DNA from: Helicobacter rodentium ATCC 700285
GTDB lineage: Bacteria > Campylobacterota > Campylobacteria > Campylobacterales > Helicobacteraceae
Assembly: GCF_000687535.1 (NCBI RefSeq)
Contig: NZ_JHWC01000003.1
Location: forward strand, 62,001-126,000
Reading direction: 5' to 3'
Length of the DNA: 64,000 bases
Of this stretch, positions 37,943 through 46,733 are shown piece by piece. The notes beneath the pieces are model-generated. The model saw nothing but the letters and a program-made list of their open reading frames with translations, was not told where the DNA came from and ran no database searches. The translations under genes were made by a program, and so were the position numbers. How positions within the stretch are numbered: the first letter of the stretch is position 1; every line of letters begins with the position of its first letter.

Positions 37943-39334
37943 TTAATTTTTGTGTTTTAAGTGTGCTAGATTCTTTAAAGCCTCTGCGATTCTCTCTTTG
38001 TCTCCCGCCAATAAGGTGCGCACATCTAAAATTAATGCACAATTTTCTAGCCTCGCAATAATTCCAAAAGAGCGCAAAGATTTCTCTAACTGCTCCTCAT
38101 CTAGCCCTAAAGGCGTTAAGCTTTTTGCTTCTATTGCAACACCAAAGGAATCTAAATAATGGCTTGGCATCGCCCCTCCACCACTATAACTTTTAGTAGG
38201 AATCACTTCAGGCGCAAAATCTTGCGGAATCAGTCTTGCTAATGCTTCTGCCTCTTGTTTTAATTCCGCTTTGTCCTTTAAAAGCAAATGACAAGTAGGA
38301 ATCTTATCTGTTTTGCCTTCTAAATAGGCATTAAGAGTTGCCTCAAGGGCTGCAATGGTAAATTTATCCACACGCAACATTCTTAAAAGTTGATTCTTTT
38401 TTAGCTCGTCTATCAACGCTTTTTTGCCAAAGATGATTCCAGCTTGTGCGCCACCTAAAAGCTTATCACCGCTGAAACTTACAAGACTTGGATTAAGCTT
38501 TGCGATTTCCTCTAAAGCGGGTTCAAACTTCTTCAAACTCTTCTCAAATCCGCTTAAACCGAAGTATCCACTACCTAAATCATAATAATCTATCAGATTC
38601 TGCATTTTAGCTAATTCTACAATTTCTCCAAATTCCACTTCTTTAACAAACCCACTCATTGCATAATTGGATTTGTGTGCCTTAAATAGCATAGCAGTAT
38701 TCTCGTTTATTGCTTCTTTGTAGTCTTTTAGATGCGTTTTGTTGGTTGTGCCAATTTCGTGTAAAATTGCACCAGAATCTGACATAACCTTTGGAATCCT
38801 GAAGCTTCCGCCAATCTCAATGAGTTCTCCGCGCGAAACAACGACTTCTTTACCCTTAGCAAAAGTATTAAAAATTAAAAAGACTGCCGCGGCGTTATTA
38901 TTGACCACCAATACATCTTCTGCGCCCAAAAGTGCTTTAAATAAGCCTTTTAAATGCACATAACGCTCACTGCGGCAACCCTTTTCTTCATTGTATTCTA
39001 GGTTGTTATAGCGCGTGAGGATTGGATAAATCTCTTGCAAGATAGAGGGAGAGAATACACTGCGTCCAAGATTTGTATGCACCACGATTCCGGTGGCATT
39101 CACAAGGGGTTTTAAAGACTTTTGTGTCAGAGAATGGTATTGTTTAATAATGCACTGCACACAGGCTTGAAACTCTAAAATCTCACCACCTTGCAACAAG
39201 TCTTGTCGGTAGTTTTCTAAAAACTCTAGGATAAGTTTTTTGGCTAAATTTAGGTTGAAATTGCTTTCTAATTCGCGCTGCAAAGCCTTTAATAGCTTGT
39301 CTGTTTTGGGGATATGTCGTAGAATATTTTGCAT
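37943..39334 (-). CDS. selA: L-seryl-tRNA(Sec) selenium transferase
   Basis: SelA converts Ser-tRNA(Sec) to Sec-tRNA(Sec) with selenophosphate. The PLP lysine is K291 in SFSGDKLLGGAQAG. Also present are NATGIVVHTNLGRS and the tRNA-binding N-terminal helical region. 463 residues as expected. First gene of the selA-selB-moeA run; divergent from a stress-protein gene. I found no selC tRNA or selD in the window. Confidence 0.96.
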   Translation of the reverse strand: MQNILRHIPKTDKLLKALQRELESNFNLNLAKKLILEFLENYRQDLLQGGEILEFQACVQCIIKQYHSLTQKSLKPLVNATGIVVHTNLGRSVFSPSILQEIYPILTRYNNLEYNEEKGCRSERYVHLKGLFKALLGAEDVLVVNNNAAAVFLIFNTFAKGKEVVVSRGELIEIGGSFRIPKVMSDSGAILHEIGTTNKTHLKDYKEAINENTAMLFKAHKSNYAMSGFVKEVEFGEIVELAKMQNLIDYYDLGSGYFGLSGFEKSLKKFEPALEEIAKLNPSLVSFSGDKLLGGAQAGIIFGKKALIDELKKNQLLRMLRVDKFTIAALEATLNAYLEGKTDKIPTCHLLLKDKAELKQEAEALARLIPQDFAPEVIPTKSYSGGGAMPSHYLDSFGVAIEAKSLTPLGLDEEQLEKSLRSFGIIARLENCALILDVRTLLAGDKERIAEALKNLAHLKHKN

Positions 39335-39422
39335 AATGACCTATTCTCTTATTTTTGAAATTTAATTTAAAAAGAGTAGCGCATTCTTACTTTATTTTCT
39401 GTGAATTTTGTATAGATTTTGC

Positions 39423-39428
39423 TATAAT
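39423..39428 (+). promoter_or_regulatory. Likely -10 element for the Usp gene
   Basis: TATAAT with a T-rich upstream region, about 31 bases before the start at 39459. Confidence 0.5.
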
Positions 39429-39458
39429 TTTTGCTATTTTATTCAAAGGTCTTAAGTG

Positions 39459-39875
39459 ATGAAAAAGATTCTATTTGCCGTAGATGGGACAAAATCTTGC
39501 CAAAAAGCCGCAGAATTTGTGGTGAAATTTTTTGGCGATAGAGAGGATTGCGCCTTTACGATTATTCATGTAAAAACCCCCATTATGCTCTATGGCGAGG
39601 CAGCATTAGCCGCTTATGAGGAGATAGAGAAGAAAGAAAGTGCGCAAAGCGACAAACTATTAGAGGAGTTTAGTGCGATTTTCACCCAAAAAGGCATTAA
39701 TATCCAAACCAAAATGCTAGAGGGCGAGGCAGTAACGGAAGTATTAGCCTATGCTAAAGACTTTGATTTGCTTGTTATTGGGCAAAGCGAAGAAAGTTTT
39801 TGGAATAAAATCTTTTCTACCAACCAAAACGACTTTTCGCAAAAATCTCCAATTCCGATTCTGATTGTTAAATAA
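39459..39875 (+). CDS. Universal stress protein (UspA family)
   Basis: Single-domain UspA protein of about 138 residues: KILFAVDGTKSCQKAAEFV at the start, acidic middle helix, and a C-terminal DLLVIGQSEES with PIPILIVK. The ATP-binding G-x2-G-x9-GS signature is not complete, so it may be the non-ATP-binding class. ATG at 39459 sits 9 bases after AAAGG; a GTG three bases earlier is a close alternative. Confidence 0.8.
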   Translation: MKKILFAVDGTKSCQKAAEFVVKFFGDREDCAFTIIHVKTPIMLYGEAALAAYEEIEKKESAQSDKLLEEFSAIFTQKGINIQTKMLEGEAVTEVLAYAKDFDLLVIGQSEESFWNKIFSTNQNDFSQKSPIPILIVK

Positions 39876-39977
39876 TGTGTGCCACGACTCCGTCCGCGTA
39901 TGGAATCCTAGAGATTCTGCTACCGCAACACACGCCACAGCCTTTTACAAAGGTTTCACAACGATGCCTTGCTTTTC

Positions 39978-40107
39978 TGTCATTGCGAGAAAACTCCTGA
40001 TTTTCGTGGCAATCTATAATGCAGAATCTCGCCAAAGCGTTAGCAATGGAATCTTTTAGGTGATTCTACATTATGGATTGCTTCGTCGCTTCACTCCTCG
40101 CAATGAC
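39978..40107. repeat. Dispersed repeat, one complete composite element (copy E)
   Basis: A clean 130-base example. Left arm TGTCATTGCGAG ... GGCAATCTATAAT with internal stem GAAAA (39989-39993)/TTTTC (40001-40005), core GCAATGGAATCTTTTAGG, right arm CATTATGGATTGC ... CTCGCAATGAC. Confidence 0.85.
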
Positions 40108-40134
40108 GCGCAGGGTTCGCGCAAATGTAGAAGC

Positions 40135-40923
40135 CTAAGCCTTTCTGCTCTCTTTAGATTCCTTAAGCAGTGTTTGCATTATGGAATCTGTGGGATTTTG
40201 GGGCGCATTTTGCCCACCTTGTTCTAACCTCTCTTTGTTTTGTAGCATCTCAAAGAGTGTCTGCTCGGTGGTATGGGATACCTTTTGCAAAAGAGATTCA
40301 AGATTGGAAGTTTGTTGATTCAAAGAAGAGATATTCAAACACGCCCATTCTCCATTTTCGTTTGCCCCCCATTCAACCTTAAAAGAGCTAACCTCTAAAG
40401 ATTTTTGAAAAAAGTAAGAATGCACGACCGCCAAAGCGTTTAAAACTTGCTCTTGTTGTGAAAGTGGTAATGTGTCAAAAACTAAATCAAAAAAATATTT
40501 ACCCGATGAAAATGAGCCTACCTGTTGATATTCAAAAATTTGTTTTTGAATCTCTGCGCTAGAGGTGTTGTTTGTAAGGCTAAAAAGTAATTGGTTTTCT
40601 TTGTCTTCGGTGATTTTACTTAGTTCTCTACCCCCAAATGCTACCAAAACTTCCAAGAATCGCAAAGCATTCTTGTCCTCCAAAATCACCTTATCATCGG
40701 AGTTTGCAATACCATTTCTCATATTGTTTTGCGCCACTATTACTCTATCTATAAAGCTTTGATTTTCCTTGTAAAAAGAAGTCATTATACTCTCTTGTGC
40801 TTTATCCAAAAATTGCTTTGCCTCTTTCATTTGAGATTCACTGATTTGTCGCATATTCTGCACCATAGCATTTAGTTTTTGATTAAATCCAAGAGAATCA
40901 AATTGCCCACCATTCAGTGGCAA
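40135..40923 (-). CDS. Hypothetical coiled-coil-rich protein (TTG start, or 3' part of an interrupted gene)
   Basis: This 262-residue hydrophilic protein has helical heptad-like stretches near the N-terminus (KLNAMVQNMRQISESQMKEAKQF) and a Gln/Asn-rich tail. I recognise no family. It can start at TTG 40923, with AAGGA seven bases before. However, the frame is open upstream across one TAA (40927-40929) to an ATG at 41055, so it may originally have been a 304-residue protein with a nonsense mutation (for example CAA to TAA). Confidence 0.6.
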   Translation of the reverse strand: MPLNGGQFDSLGFNQKLNAMVQNMRQISESQMKEAKQFLDKAQESIMTSFYKENQSFIDRVIVAQNNMRNGIANSDDKVILEDKNALRFLEVLVAFGGRELSKITEDKENQLLFSLTNNTSSAEIQKQIFEYQQVGSFSSGKYFFDLVFDTLPLSQQEQVLNALAVVHSYFFQKSLEVSSFKVEWGANENGEWACLNISSLNQQTSNLESLLQKVSHTTEQTLFEMLQNKERLEQGGQNAPQNPTDSIMQTLLKESKESRKA

Positions 40924-40926
40924 AAC

Positions 40927-41055
40927 TTATTCCTTCTTATAATAGGCTTCAATGTTTGATGATGCCTCTGCATCACTAAGCGTTTTTGTAGAACCTTTTG
41001 TGGGATTAGCCCATAAATTCGCATAGAAATTTGTGTTTGAATGAATAGTTATCAT
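40927..41055 (-). pseudogene. 42-residue ORF in the same frame as the gene below; probable detached N-terminus
   Basis: ATG at 41055 opens a frame reading MITIHSNTNFYANLWANP and ending NIEAYYKKE before a TAA. The following codons, GTT TTG, continue in the same frame into the 40135-40923 gene. The Ser/Thr/Asn-rich opening looks like a natural N-terminus. The ribosome site for this ATG is weak. Independent small protein and interrupted gene are both possible. Confidence 0.45.
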
Positions 41056-41057
41056 TG

Positions 41058-41594
41058 TTAATACTTATAGCTTCTGCTTTCAATTCTTATCAATCTGTTA
41101 GCCTGATTGATTAATTTTCCACCGTCTTTTTCCAATAACTTATTCGCATAATATCTATCTGCTGGTCTTGCATAAACAGGGTTATATTGATTTACGCCAA
41201 TAACAGAAACGCTTACTTGATTGGTTAGATGATTTAAGGTTGCAGAAACAGCAGGGATACATCGTCTAGTTCCATCATCTACATTTAGGCGTCCATACTC
41301 ATAATCACTAGATTCCGAGATAATTAAATAATAGGCAGTATAAGATATTTTTGTGCCTGAATTATTTGTAATCCCATATTCATTCAGCTTATTTCTATAT
41401 AGCATATTATTTTGCTCAATATACAAATACGCCCCTCCCACATCCTGCCTCATCTCCTCATCATTTAAGACTTTCACACCTGCGCTTTGTTCGTTAAACT
41501 CTCCATTGGTTGCAAGTGCGATGAAATCTACTTCTGCCAAGAGTGTGCTTGAGATTCCAAAGATTAATAAGAATCCTAAAATTAGCTTTTTCAT
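41058..41594 (-). CDS. Exported hypothetical protein
   Basis: 178 residues with a signal peptide (MKKLILGFLLIFGISSTLLA). The mature part has VLNDEEMRQDVGGAYLY near its N-terminus, resembling the LxDEEMxxVxGG motif found at the start of many small exported or ribosomally made proteins, then a beta-rich region. One cysteine. No known domain. It precedes the interrupted gene by 2 bases, suggesting one transcript. Confidence 0.6.
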   Translation of the reverse strand: MKKLILGFLLIFGISSTLLAEVDFIALATNGEFNEQSAGVKVLNDEEMRQDVGGAYLYIEQNNMLYRNKLNEYGITNNSGTKISYTAYYLIISESSDYEYGRLNVDDGTRRCIPAVSATLNHLTNQVSVSVIGVNQYNPVYARPADRYYANKLLEKDGGKLINQANRLIRIESRSYKY

Positions 41595-41721
41595 TATTTC
41601 TCTTTTTTAAAAATTAAACTTTTCTTGTAAATGACAGAATCCTAAAAATAAATGTAAAAGATTTTAATTTTCTTTGGTTTTTTAAAATAGTCATGCAAAG
41701 AAACAGGTTTGCTTTTGCATT

Positions 41722-42025
41722 GTGTCATTGTGGGATTCTTGCATTGCGGTTACCACCTCGTCATTGCGAGAGGCGTAGCCTCGTGGCAATCTATAATATT
41801 GTGCTTCTTTATAAGGATTCCATTGTAAAAAATTACTTTATGCATGATTATAGATTGCTTCGTCTCTCACTTCGTTTGCTCCTCGCAATGACAGAAGAAT
41901 CTCCACTGCGTCATTGCGAGATTCCGTAAGGAATCGTGGCAATCTATAACTTTTTATCTCGCCATTGAATGTTTTTTGATTGCTAAGATTATAGATTGCT
42001 TCACTTCGTTCGTAAGGACGAGGTG
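41722..42025. repeat. Dispersed repeat cluster, two composite elements (copy F)
   Basis: The 577-base gap before the TPR gene holds one element at 41758-41893 and a second from 41909 to about 42025. Stems differ: GAGGC/GCCTC at 41770-41782 and GATTCC/GGAATC at 41920-41935. Cores contain GGATTCCATTG and CGCCATTGAATG. I see no gene in the gap; the last ~140 bases are AT-rich and probably hold the promoter of the next gene. Confidence 0.85.
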
Positions 42026-42171
42026 GTACAATTTATCGCTTTGTCTAGCAAGGACACGATGATAAGTGCGGAGTCGCAATCAAAAGATTTAGATTCTACC
42101 CTTTTAAAGAAAGCTTCACAAAACAATCCATTTATGCTAAAATTCTTGACAAAAACCTAAAAAGGCTTCTG

Positions 42172-42420
42172 ATGAAAACCTTAACCCTTGCAAGTATTTA
42201 TGAGATACAAGGACATCGTTATGAAGCCGCAGAAATTTACAAAACCATTTTAGAAAAAGACCCAAACAATGTTGAAGCCAAAATCGCACTAAAGCGGCTT
42301 GTTAGTAACCGCAAAAATTATGGTAAGGCAAGTGAAGATATGTTGAATTTGTTTATTCAAATGGATAGCGAAATAGAATTTAATGAGTTTGAAAGGTGGT
42401 TGTTGCAACTATGGAATTAA
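42172..42420 (+). CDS. Small TPR-containing protein
   Basis: This 82-residue protein has one clear tetratricopeptide unit (SIYEIQGHRYEAAEIYKTIL, then EKDPNNVEAKIAL) and a hydrophilic tail. Probably a protein-binding module. Overlaps the next gene by 10 bases. Position directly before a CiaD-like gene resembles the C. jejuni Cj0787-Cj0788 pair (from memory). Confidence 0.65.
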   Translation: MKTLTLASIYEIQGHRYEAAEIYKTILEKDPNNVEAKIALKRLVSNRKNYGKASEDMLNLFIQMDSEIEFNEFERWLLQLWN

Positions 42421-42821
42421 AAGAAGCGATTTTACAAACATTAGCAGAGATTGATACAGACAATCCTACGCTCAACGAACCAGACCAAGAAACTTTAGAA
42501 GAGCCAAAATTAGAACGCGATGCCTTGTTGGATATTTTGCCCTCTGATAATCCGAATCGCGAAAATTCAAATTCGCAGAATCCTTATGTGCGCAAAATTG
42601 AAAAACTAGATTTTAAGAGTGCAGAGGAACTTAAAGCGCTTTTGACAAAGGCTTATTTGGAAGAAGAAAAGTTTTTGAATGCTTTGCAGGAGAGGATTCT
42701 TGTTCTTTTTGAAGGGTTACAATCTCCAAATAACCGCAATATTGAAACCAAGGTAGATATGATTTTGAATTTTTTAGAATTTACTTTAGCTATTATTGAT
42801 GAAAAAAAGAGCCAAAAATGA
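42411..42821 (+). CDS. CiaD-like domain protein
   Basis: About 136 residues. The N-terminus MELKEAILQTLAEID and the C-terminal helices FLNALQERILVLFEGLQSP and KVDMILNFLEFTLAII resemble the conserved parts of Campylobacter invasion antigen D and its Helicobacter homologues; the middle is acidic and variable. CiaD in C. jejuni is a secreted effector, but a housekeeping role in Helicobacter is equally possible. Identification is by eye. Confidence 0.5.
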   Translation: MELKEAILQTLAEIDTDNPTLNEPDQETLEEPKLERDALLDILPSDNPNRENSNSQNPYVRKIEKLDFKSAEELKALLTKAYLEEEKFLNALQERILVLFEGLQSPNNRNIETKVDMILNFLEFTLAIIDEKKSQK

Positions 42822-42861
42822 AAATTTTTCCTTTATTTACTTTTGATTTACTATTTTGCTT

Positions 42862-43083
42862 TATAATTTCATCATCTCAACAGGATGAGTTGAGAGACAG
42901 GCTTAACCAAGGGTTGAGTTTGGTTTTTCTGAAAAGAAAAGTTTTTCATCCACTTCTCCTTTGCTTAAGGACACTTAGTGTGAGTAAGTTCTTTGAAATT
43001 ATTGTCAATACTAGCGGGTATCTTCCTGAATTTTTCTTTAACCCCCTAAAATACCCAATCCTCCTTTTTGCAAGGAAGATGCC
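42862..43083 (+). promoter_or_regulatory. Promoter and structured leader upstream of the ArsRS operon
   Basis: TATAAT at 42862-42867 is followed by about 215 untranslated bases. Potential stems: TCTCAAC with GTTGAGA around 42873-42893, CTTAACC with GGTTGAG around 42901-42917, ACAC/GTGT within CTTA...TAAG near 42965-42990, and a long-range GGTATCTTCC (43017 region) with GGAAGATGCC just before the GTG start, which would sequester the ribosome site. A 90-codon frame runs through here but looks non-coding. Confidence 0.45.
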
Positions 43084-43758
43084 GTGCTAGAAGTCTTAAT
43101 GATAGAAGATGATTTGGAGTTAGCAACCATTCTTAGCGAATATTTGAAAGCTCATAGTATAAATATAACAAATTATGACGAGCCTTACACAGGTATGAGC
43201 GCAATAAACGCTCGGCATTTTGACCTCCTTCTTTTAGATTTAACACTCCCAAACTTAGATGGGCTAGAAGTTTGCAAGAGGGTTGCAAAAGAAAAACGGA
43301 TTCCAATTATCATTTCATCAGCTAGACACGATATTGACGATAGAGTATTGGGATTAGAATATGGTGCAGATGATTATATTCCAAAGCCCTACGACCCAAA
43401 AGAGCTAGTTGCAAGAATCCATAGTGTCCTTCGTAGATACAATCTAGCCAATAAGCCATATAATGCAGAAACTTCAATTTTGCCCTTTGTGTTGGATAAG
43501 AAAAGCAGAGAAATTTATCTCTATAATGAAGTGCTAAATCTTACAAAAGCAGAATACGAGATTCTAAGCTTTATGCTTGAAAATGTCAATCAAGCTTTAA
43601 CGCGTGATTCTATTGCCGCACATTCAGACTCCATCAATCCGGATTCTAGCAATAAAAGCATTGATGTAATTATCGGGCGTTTGCGCTCAAAAATAGAAAA
43701 AGGCGACAAAAAGTTTATCTTCTCCGTGCGCGGGATTGGTTATAAGTTGCAATTATAA
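43084..43758 (+). CDS. arsR: OmpR-type response regulator ArsR (acid response, HP0166 type)
   Basis: Receiver domain with D9/D10, phosphoacceptor D52 in [13 protein letters not shown] and K101 in [17 protein letters not shown]-terminal winged helix. It matches H. pylori HP0166 closely ([20 protein letters not shown]). ArsR with ArsS controls acid-induced genes. GTG start with GGAAG five bases before. Followed by arsS and hemB as in H. pylori HP0165-HP0163. The name is unrelated to the arsenic repressors. Confidence 0.92.
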   Translation: MLEVLMIEDDLELATILSEYLKAHSINITNYDEPYTGMSAINARHFDLLLLDLTLPNLDGLEVCKRVAKEKRIPIIISSARHDIDDRVLGLEYGADDYIPKPYDPKELVARIHSVLRRYNLANKPYNAETSILPFVLDKKSREIYLYNEVLNLTKAEYEILSFMLENVNQALTRDSIAAHSDSINPDSSNKSIDVIIGRLRSKIEKGDKKFIFSVRGIGYKLQL

Positions 43759-43760
43759 AG

Positions 43761-44996
43761 ATGATTAAAAATTCTATCTTTGTTAAAATTACCATTTTGT
43801 TTATCGTAGCAATCATTTGCTTGGGTGCATTTTCCTATTATTTTATCCGAGAGGAAATTAATGAGGGCATACTAAAAGACCAACTAAAATACAATCAATT
43901 CCTAGCTACAATTAACCAATTGGTGCGCTTTGGTGGAAATGTAGAATTGATTGAAAAATATCTTAAAGAATTGGATTTGCACCAAATCCAAGATAACAAA
44001 ACATTAGAACAATTCCAAAACCATTTAACGCCAAATTTAACTAGTGGAATGATTGCAAAAATCATTAAGCAAGAAAATGGCATTTATCTTTTTTTGCAAA
44101 CTCCACAAGAATGGAAGCTCTATGGCGGGTTGCATTCTCATAGCCTTTTTAATTATTATTTGATTACATTTTTTGCATTCTTGGTGGTGGTGTTTTTGTT
44201 TGTGCTTGTCATTCGTAGCATTTTACCGCTTAAAACCTTGCGCAAAGAGATTCGTAAATTTGCTAATGGACAAACCAATATCCATTGCAAATTCAATCAA
44301 AACGATGAAATTGGAGAACTTGCACGCGAATTTGAAAATGCTGTGGAGAAAATTAATGCGCTCAATCAATCCAGACATTTATTTTTGCGCTCTATAATGC
44401 ACGAGCTAAAGACACCCATTACAAAGGGTAGAATCACCGCAGAGATGATTGAACAGCCCCTTTACAAAGAGCGACTTTGTAGTGTGTTTGACCGCCTCAA
44501 CAGCCTAATCAATGAGTTTGCAAAGATTGAGGAGTTAAGCTCCCGCAACTATTGTTTAAACAAGCAAAATTATGTATTAAAAGACATTTTGAATCGCGTT
44601 TTTGCAATGTTGCTTTTAGATAGCGGACAGATAAAAGAGTTTTTTATTTTGCCTGATGAAAATTATCTTTTGCATTGCGATTTTGAAATGCTAACTCTAG
44701 CGATTAAAAATCTGCTAGATAACGCGCTAAAATACAAAACAAAAGGCAAGGTGGAAGTGCGCGTAAATGGAGAGAATTTAGAGATTCTAAACTTTGGCGC
44801 ACCGCTCCCCTACTCCTTAAAAGACCATTTTAAGCCGTTTTTTAAGGATTCTAAATCCAATAGTAGCGGTTTGGGGCTTGGAATTTATATTATCAAAAGC
44901 ACACTAGAATCGCAAGGATTAAAGTTAGACTATTTTCACAAAGAGGATAAAAATTATTTTGTCTTGCAAGGCGTTCTTGCTAAAACCCATTCATAA
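43761..44996 (+). CDS. arsS: Sensor histidine kinase ArsS (acid response)
   Basis: Membrane helices at about 8-28 and 132-152 flank a periplasmic sensor region of ~100 residues with several histidines (H74, H88, H125, H127), fitting pH sensing as in HP0165. A HAMP segment follows, then phosphoacceptor H214 in SIMHELKTPITKGR and a HATPase domain with N-box LLDNALKY and SSGLGLGIY. Two bases after arsR. Confidence 0.9.
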   Translation: MIKNSIFVKITILFIVAIICLGAFSYYFIREEINEGILKDQLKYNQFLATINQLVRFGGNVELIEKYLKELDLHQIQDNKTLEQFQNHLTPNLTSGMIAKIIKQENGIYLFLQTPQEWKLYGGLHSHSLFNYYLITFFAFLVVVFLFVLVIRSILPLKTLRKEIRKFANGQTNIHCKFNQNDEIGELAREFENAVEKINALNQSRHLFLRSIMHELKTPITKGRITAEMIEQPLYKERLCSVFDRLNSLINEFAKIEELSSRNYCLNKQNYVLKDILNRVFAMLLLDSGQIKEFFILPDENYLLHCDFEMLTLAIKNLLDNALKYKTKGKVEVRVNGENLEILNFGAPLPYSLKDHFKPFFKDSKSNSSGLGLGIYIIKSTLESQGLKLDYFHKEDKNYFVLQGVLAKTHS

Positions 44997-45005
44997 AGGA
45001 AAAAA

Positions 45006-45992
45006 ATGTTTAAACGTTTAAGAAGAGTCCGATTCAACGAGGTTGTTAGGAATTTAGTAGAGGAAAATAGTCTTAGAGTGCAAGATTTGATTTACCCGCT
45101 TTTTATCACACACGGCGAGAATGTCAAAAACGCCATTGCTTCAATGCCCGATGTGTATCAACTAAGTGTGGATAATGCACTCAAAGAATGTGAGGAAGCA
45201 GAGCGTTTAGGGATTGAAGCGATTATGCTTTTTGGAATCCCAGCCATTAAGGATAGTGTCGGGAGTGAGGCATTAAGTGAGCAAGGCATTGTCGCACAAG
45301 CCCTCCGCGCCATCAAAGCGAAATTTCCTAAAATGCTGCTTTGTGTAGATTTGTGTTTTTGCGAATACACAGACCACGGACATTGTGGAATCCTAAATCC
45401 AAAACTGCAAAGCGTGGATAACGACTTAACGCTAGAGATTCTAAACAAACAAGCCCTTGTATTGGCTCAAGCGGGGGCAGATTTGATTGCGCCTAGCGGA
45501 ATGATGGACGGAATGATAGAATCCCTCCGCGCCGCTCTTGATAGCGCAGGTTTTGCACATATTCCTTTGATGAGCTATTCTACCAAGTTTGCAAGTGGCT
45601 ATTATGGACCTTTCCGTGATGTGGCACAAAGCACACCCAGCTTTGGCGACCGCAAAAGCTACCAACAGAATCCCGCAAACCGCAGAGAAGCGATTTTAGA
45701 GAGTTTAGAGGACGAAAGGCAAGGCGCGGATATTTTAATGGTTAAACCTGCTCTTGCGTATTTAGATATTGTGCGCGACATTAGGGAACGCACTTTATTG
45801 CCCCTTGCAGTGTATAATGTGAGCGGGGAATATGCAATGTTGAAATTTGCGCAAAAAGCGGGATTGATTGACTATGAGCGCGTGTTGTTAGAAACAATGC
45901 TAGGCTTTAAACGCGCAGGGGCAGATATTATCATCACTTACCACGCAAAAGAGATTGCAAAACTTTTAGATTTGAAATCCAAGCAAGGATAA
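45006..45992 (+). CDS. hemB: Delta-aminolevulinic acid dehydratase (porphobilinogen synthase)
   Basis: HemB condenses two 5-aminolevulinates to porphobilinogen. The Schiff-base lysines lie in [15 protein letters not shown] and [10 protein letters not shown]. The metal site [15 protein letters not shown] carries three cysteines, the zinc type. 328 residues. RBS AAAGGAAAA. Same position after arsS as in H. pylori. Confidence 0.95.
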   Translation: MFKRLRRVRFNEVVRNLVEENSLRVQDLIYPLFITHGENVKNAIASMPDVYQLSVDNALKECEEAERLGIEAIMLFGIPAIKDSVGSEALSEQGIVAQALRAIKAKFPKMLLCVDLCFCEYTDHGHCGILNPKLQSVDNDLTLEILNKQALVLAQAGADLIAPSGMMDGMIESLRAALDSAGFAHIPLMSYSTKFASGYYGPFRDVAQSTPSFGDRKSYQQNPANRREAILESLEDERQGADILMVKPALAYLDIVRDIRERTLLPLAVYNVSGEYAMLKFAQKAGLIDYERVLLETMLGFKRAGADIIITYHAKEIAKLLDLKSKQG

Positions 45993-46021
45993 AGAGTTTA
46001 TAAAATCTTACACTTTATCCC

Positions 46022-46052
46022 TTGACAAACACTAAGTGTTAGGCTTTATAAT
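46022..46052 (+). promoter_or_regulatory. MerR-type promoter (19-bp spacer) before the cupin gene
   Basis: TTGACA at 46022-46027 and TATAAT at 46047-46052 are 19 bases apart, two more than optimal, as in MerR-activated promoters. The spacer holds a dyad ACAC-TAA-GTGT at 46029-46039. Confidence 0.75.
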
Positions 46053-46082
46053 TGCAGAATCTTTTTGTTTCAAGGAGAACAA

Positions 46083-46598
46083 ATGCGAAAATTTATTGCT
46101 GTTGCTTTGGTTGCAACTTTAGGTTGCGCAAATATCACTTGTGCAGAGGAGGCAAAAATGCAAAAGGCACAAGAAGTAGTAAAAGCGGGAAGTCTTGGAA
46201 GATTCAAAGGGGATTCTAAAATCTTTAGCGGTGAAGTGAGTGTCAAAACGCTTTTTAAAAGTGGAGATTATCGCAATTATGGTGGAGGGGAAGTTACCTT
46301 TTCTCCTCGCGCAAGGACAGCGTGGCATACGCACCCCGCAGGGCAAACGCTGATTGTTACACAAGGCACGATTTATACAGGCACAAAAGCGGGAATTACA
46401 CAAATTGCAAAGGTTGGCGATGTGGTGCTTTGTCCGCCTGATATAGAGCATTGGCACGGAGCGGGTTTAAAAGAAAAGGGTGTGCATATCGCCCTTACAC
46501 ACGAGAAAGACGGCAAGAATGTTACTTGGCTAGAGCTTTTAAGTGATACAGAATATGAGGGCTATATCAAGGAAGCAGAAAGTGGAGTGAAGCAGTAA
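46083..46598 (+). CDS. Exported cupin-domain protein
   Basis: Signal peptide (KFIAVALVATLGCANITCA) then a small beta-barrel cupin with metal ligands in AWHTHPAGQTLIVTQG and EHWHGAG. 171 residues after choosing the ATG at 46083, which follows CAAGGAGAAC. Such cupins pair with carboxymuconolactone decarboxylase or quinone-handling enzymes; here the context (MerR-type promoter, quinone reductase under a similar promoter) suggests a stress role. A cysteine at the signal end (NITCAEE) leaves a lipoprotein possible but not typical. Confidence 0.8.
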   Translation: MRKFIAVALVATLGCANITCAEEAKMQKAQEVVKAGSLGRFKGDSKIFSGEVSVKTLFKSGDYRNYGGGEVTFSPRARTAWHTHPAGQTLIVTQGTIYTGTKAGITQIAKVGDVVLCPPDIEHWHGAGLKEKGVHIALTHEKDGKNVTWLELLSDTEYEGYIKEAESGVKQ

Positions 46599-46633
46599 GA
46601 TTTTTGAAATCTTAGAATCTACAAACAAAGAAA

Positions 46634-46660
46634 TCTAAAGAGGCAACGCGTCTCTTTAGA
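46634..46660. terminator. Hairpin between the cupin gene and the restriction gene
   Basis: TCTAAAGAG and CTCTTTAGA form a 9-bp perfect stem with a 9-base loop. No T-run follows on the plus strand. Probably ends cupin transcription; TATAAT at about 46693 then precedes the next gene. Confidence 0.5.
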
Positions 46661-46733
46661 GGTTCTGCAAAGATTTATCAACTCCTTATGTTATAATTCT
46701 CTTTTATTATCCAAAACTCATAAAGGGAATATA

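Noticed and set aside
39335-39458. A selC (tRNA-Sec) gene near selA
   Set aside because: No tRNA-like fold with a TCA anticodon could be found in this gap or in the other gaps I read.
42818-43090. A 90-codon ATG frame between the CiaD-like gene and arsR
   Set aside because: It overlaps both neighbours, has unusual composition, runs through potential RNA stems and resembles no protein; treated as leader sequence.
45987-46020. Terminator at the end of hemB (GGATAAAG ... CTTTATCC)
   Set aside because: The stem is only 8 bp with an 18-base loop, overlaps the stop codon and has no T-run; not listed as a feature.
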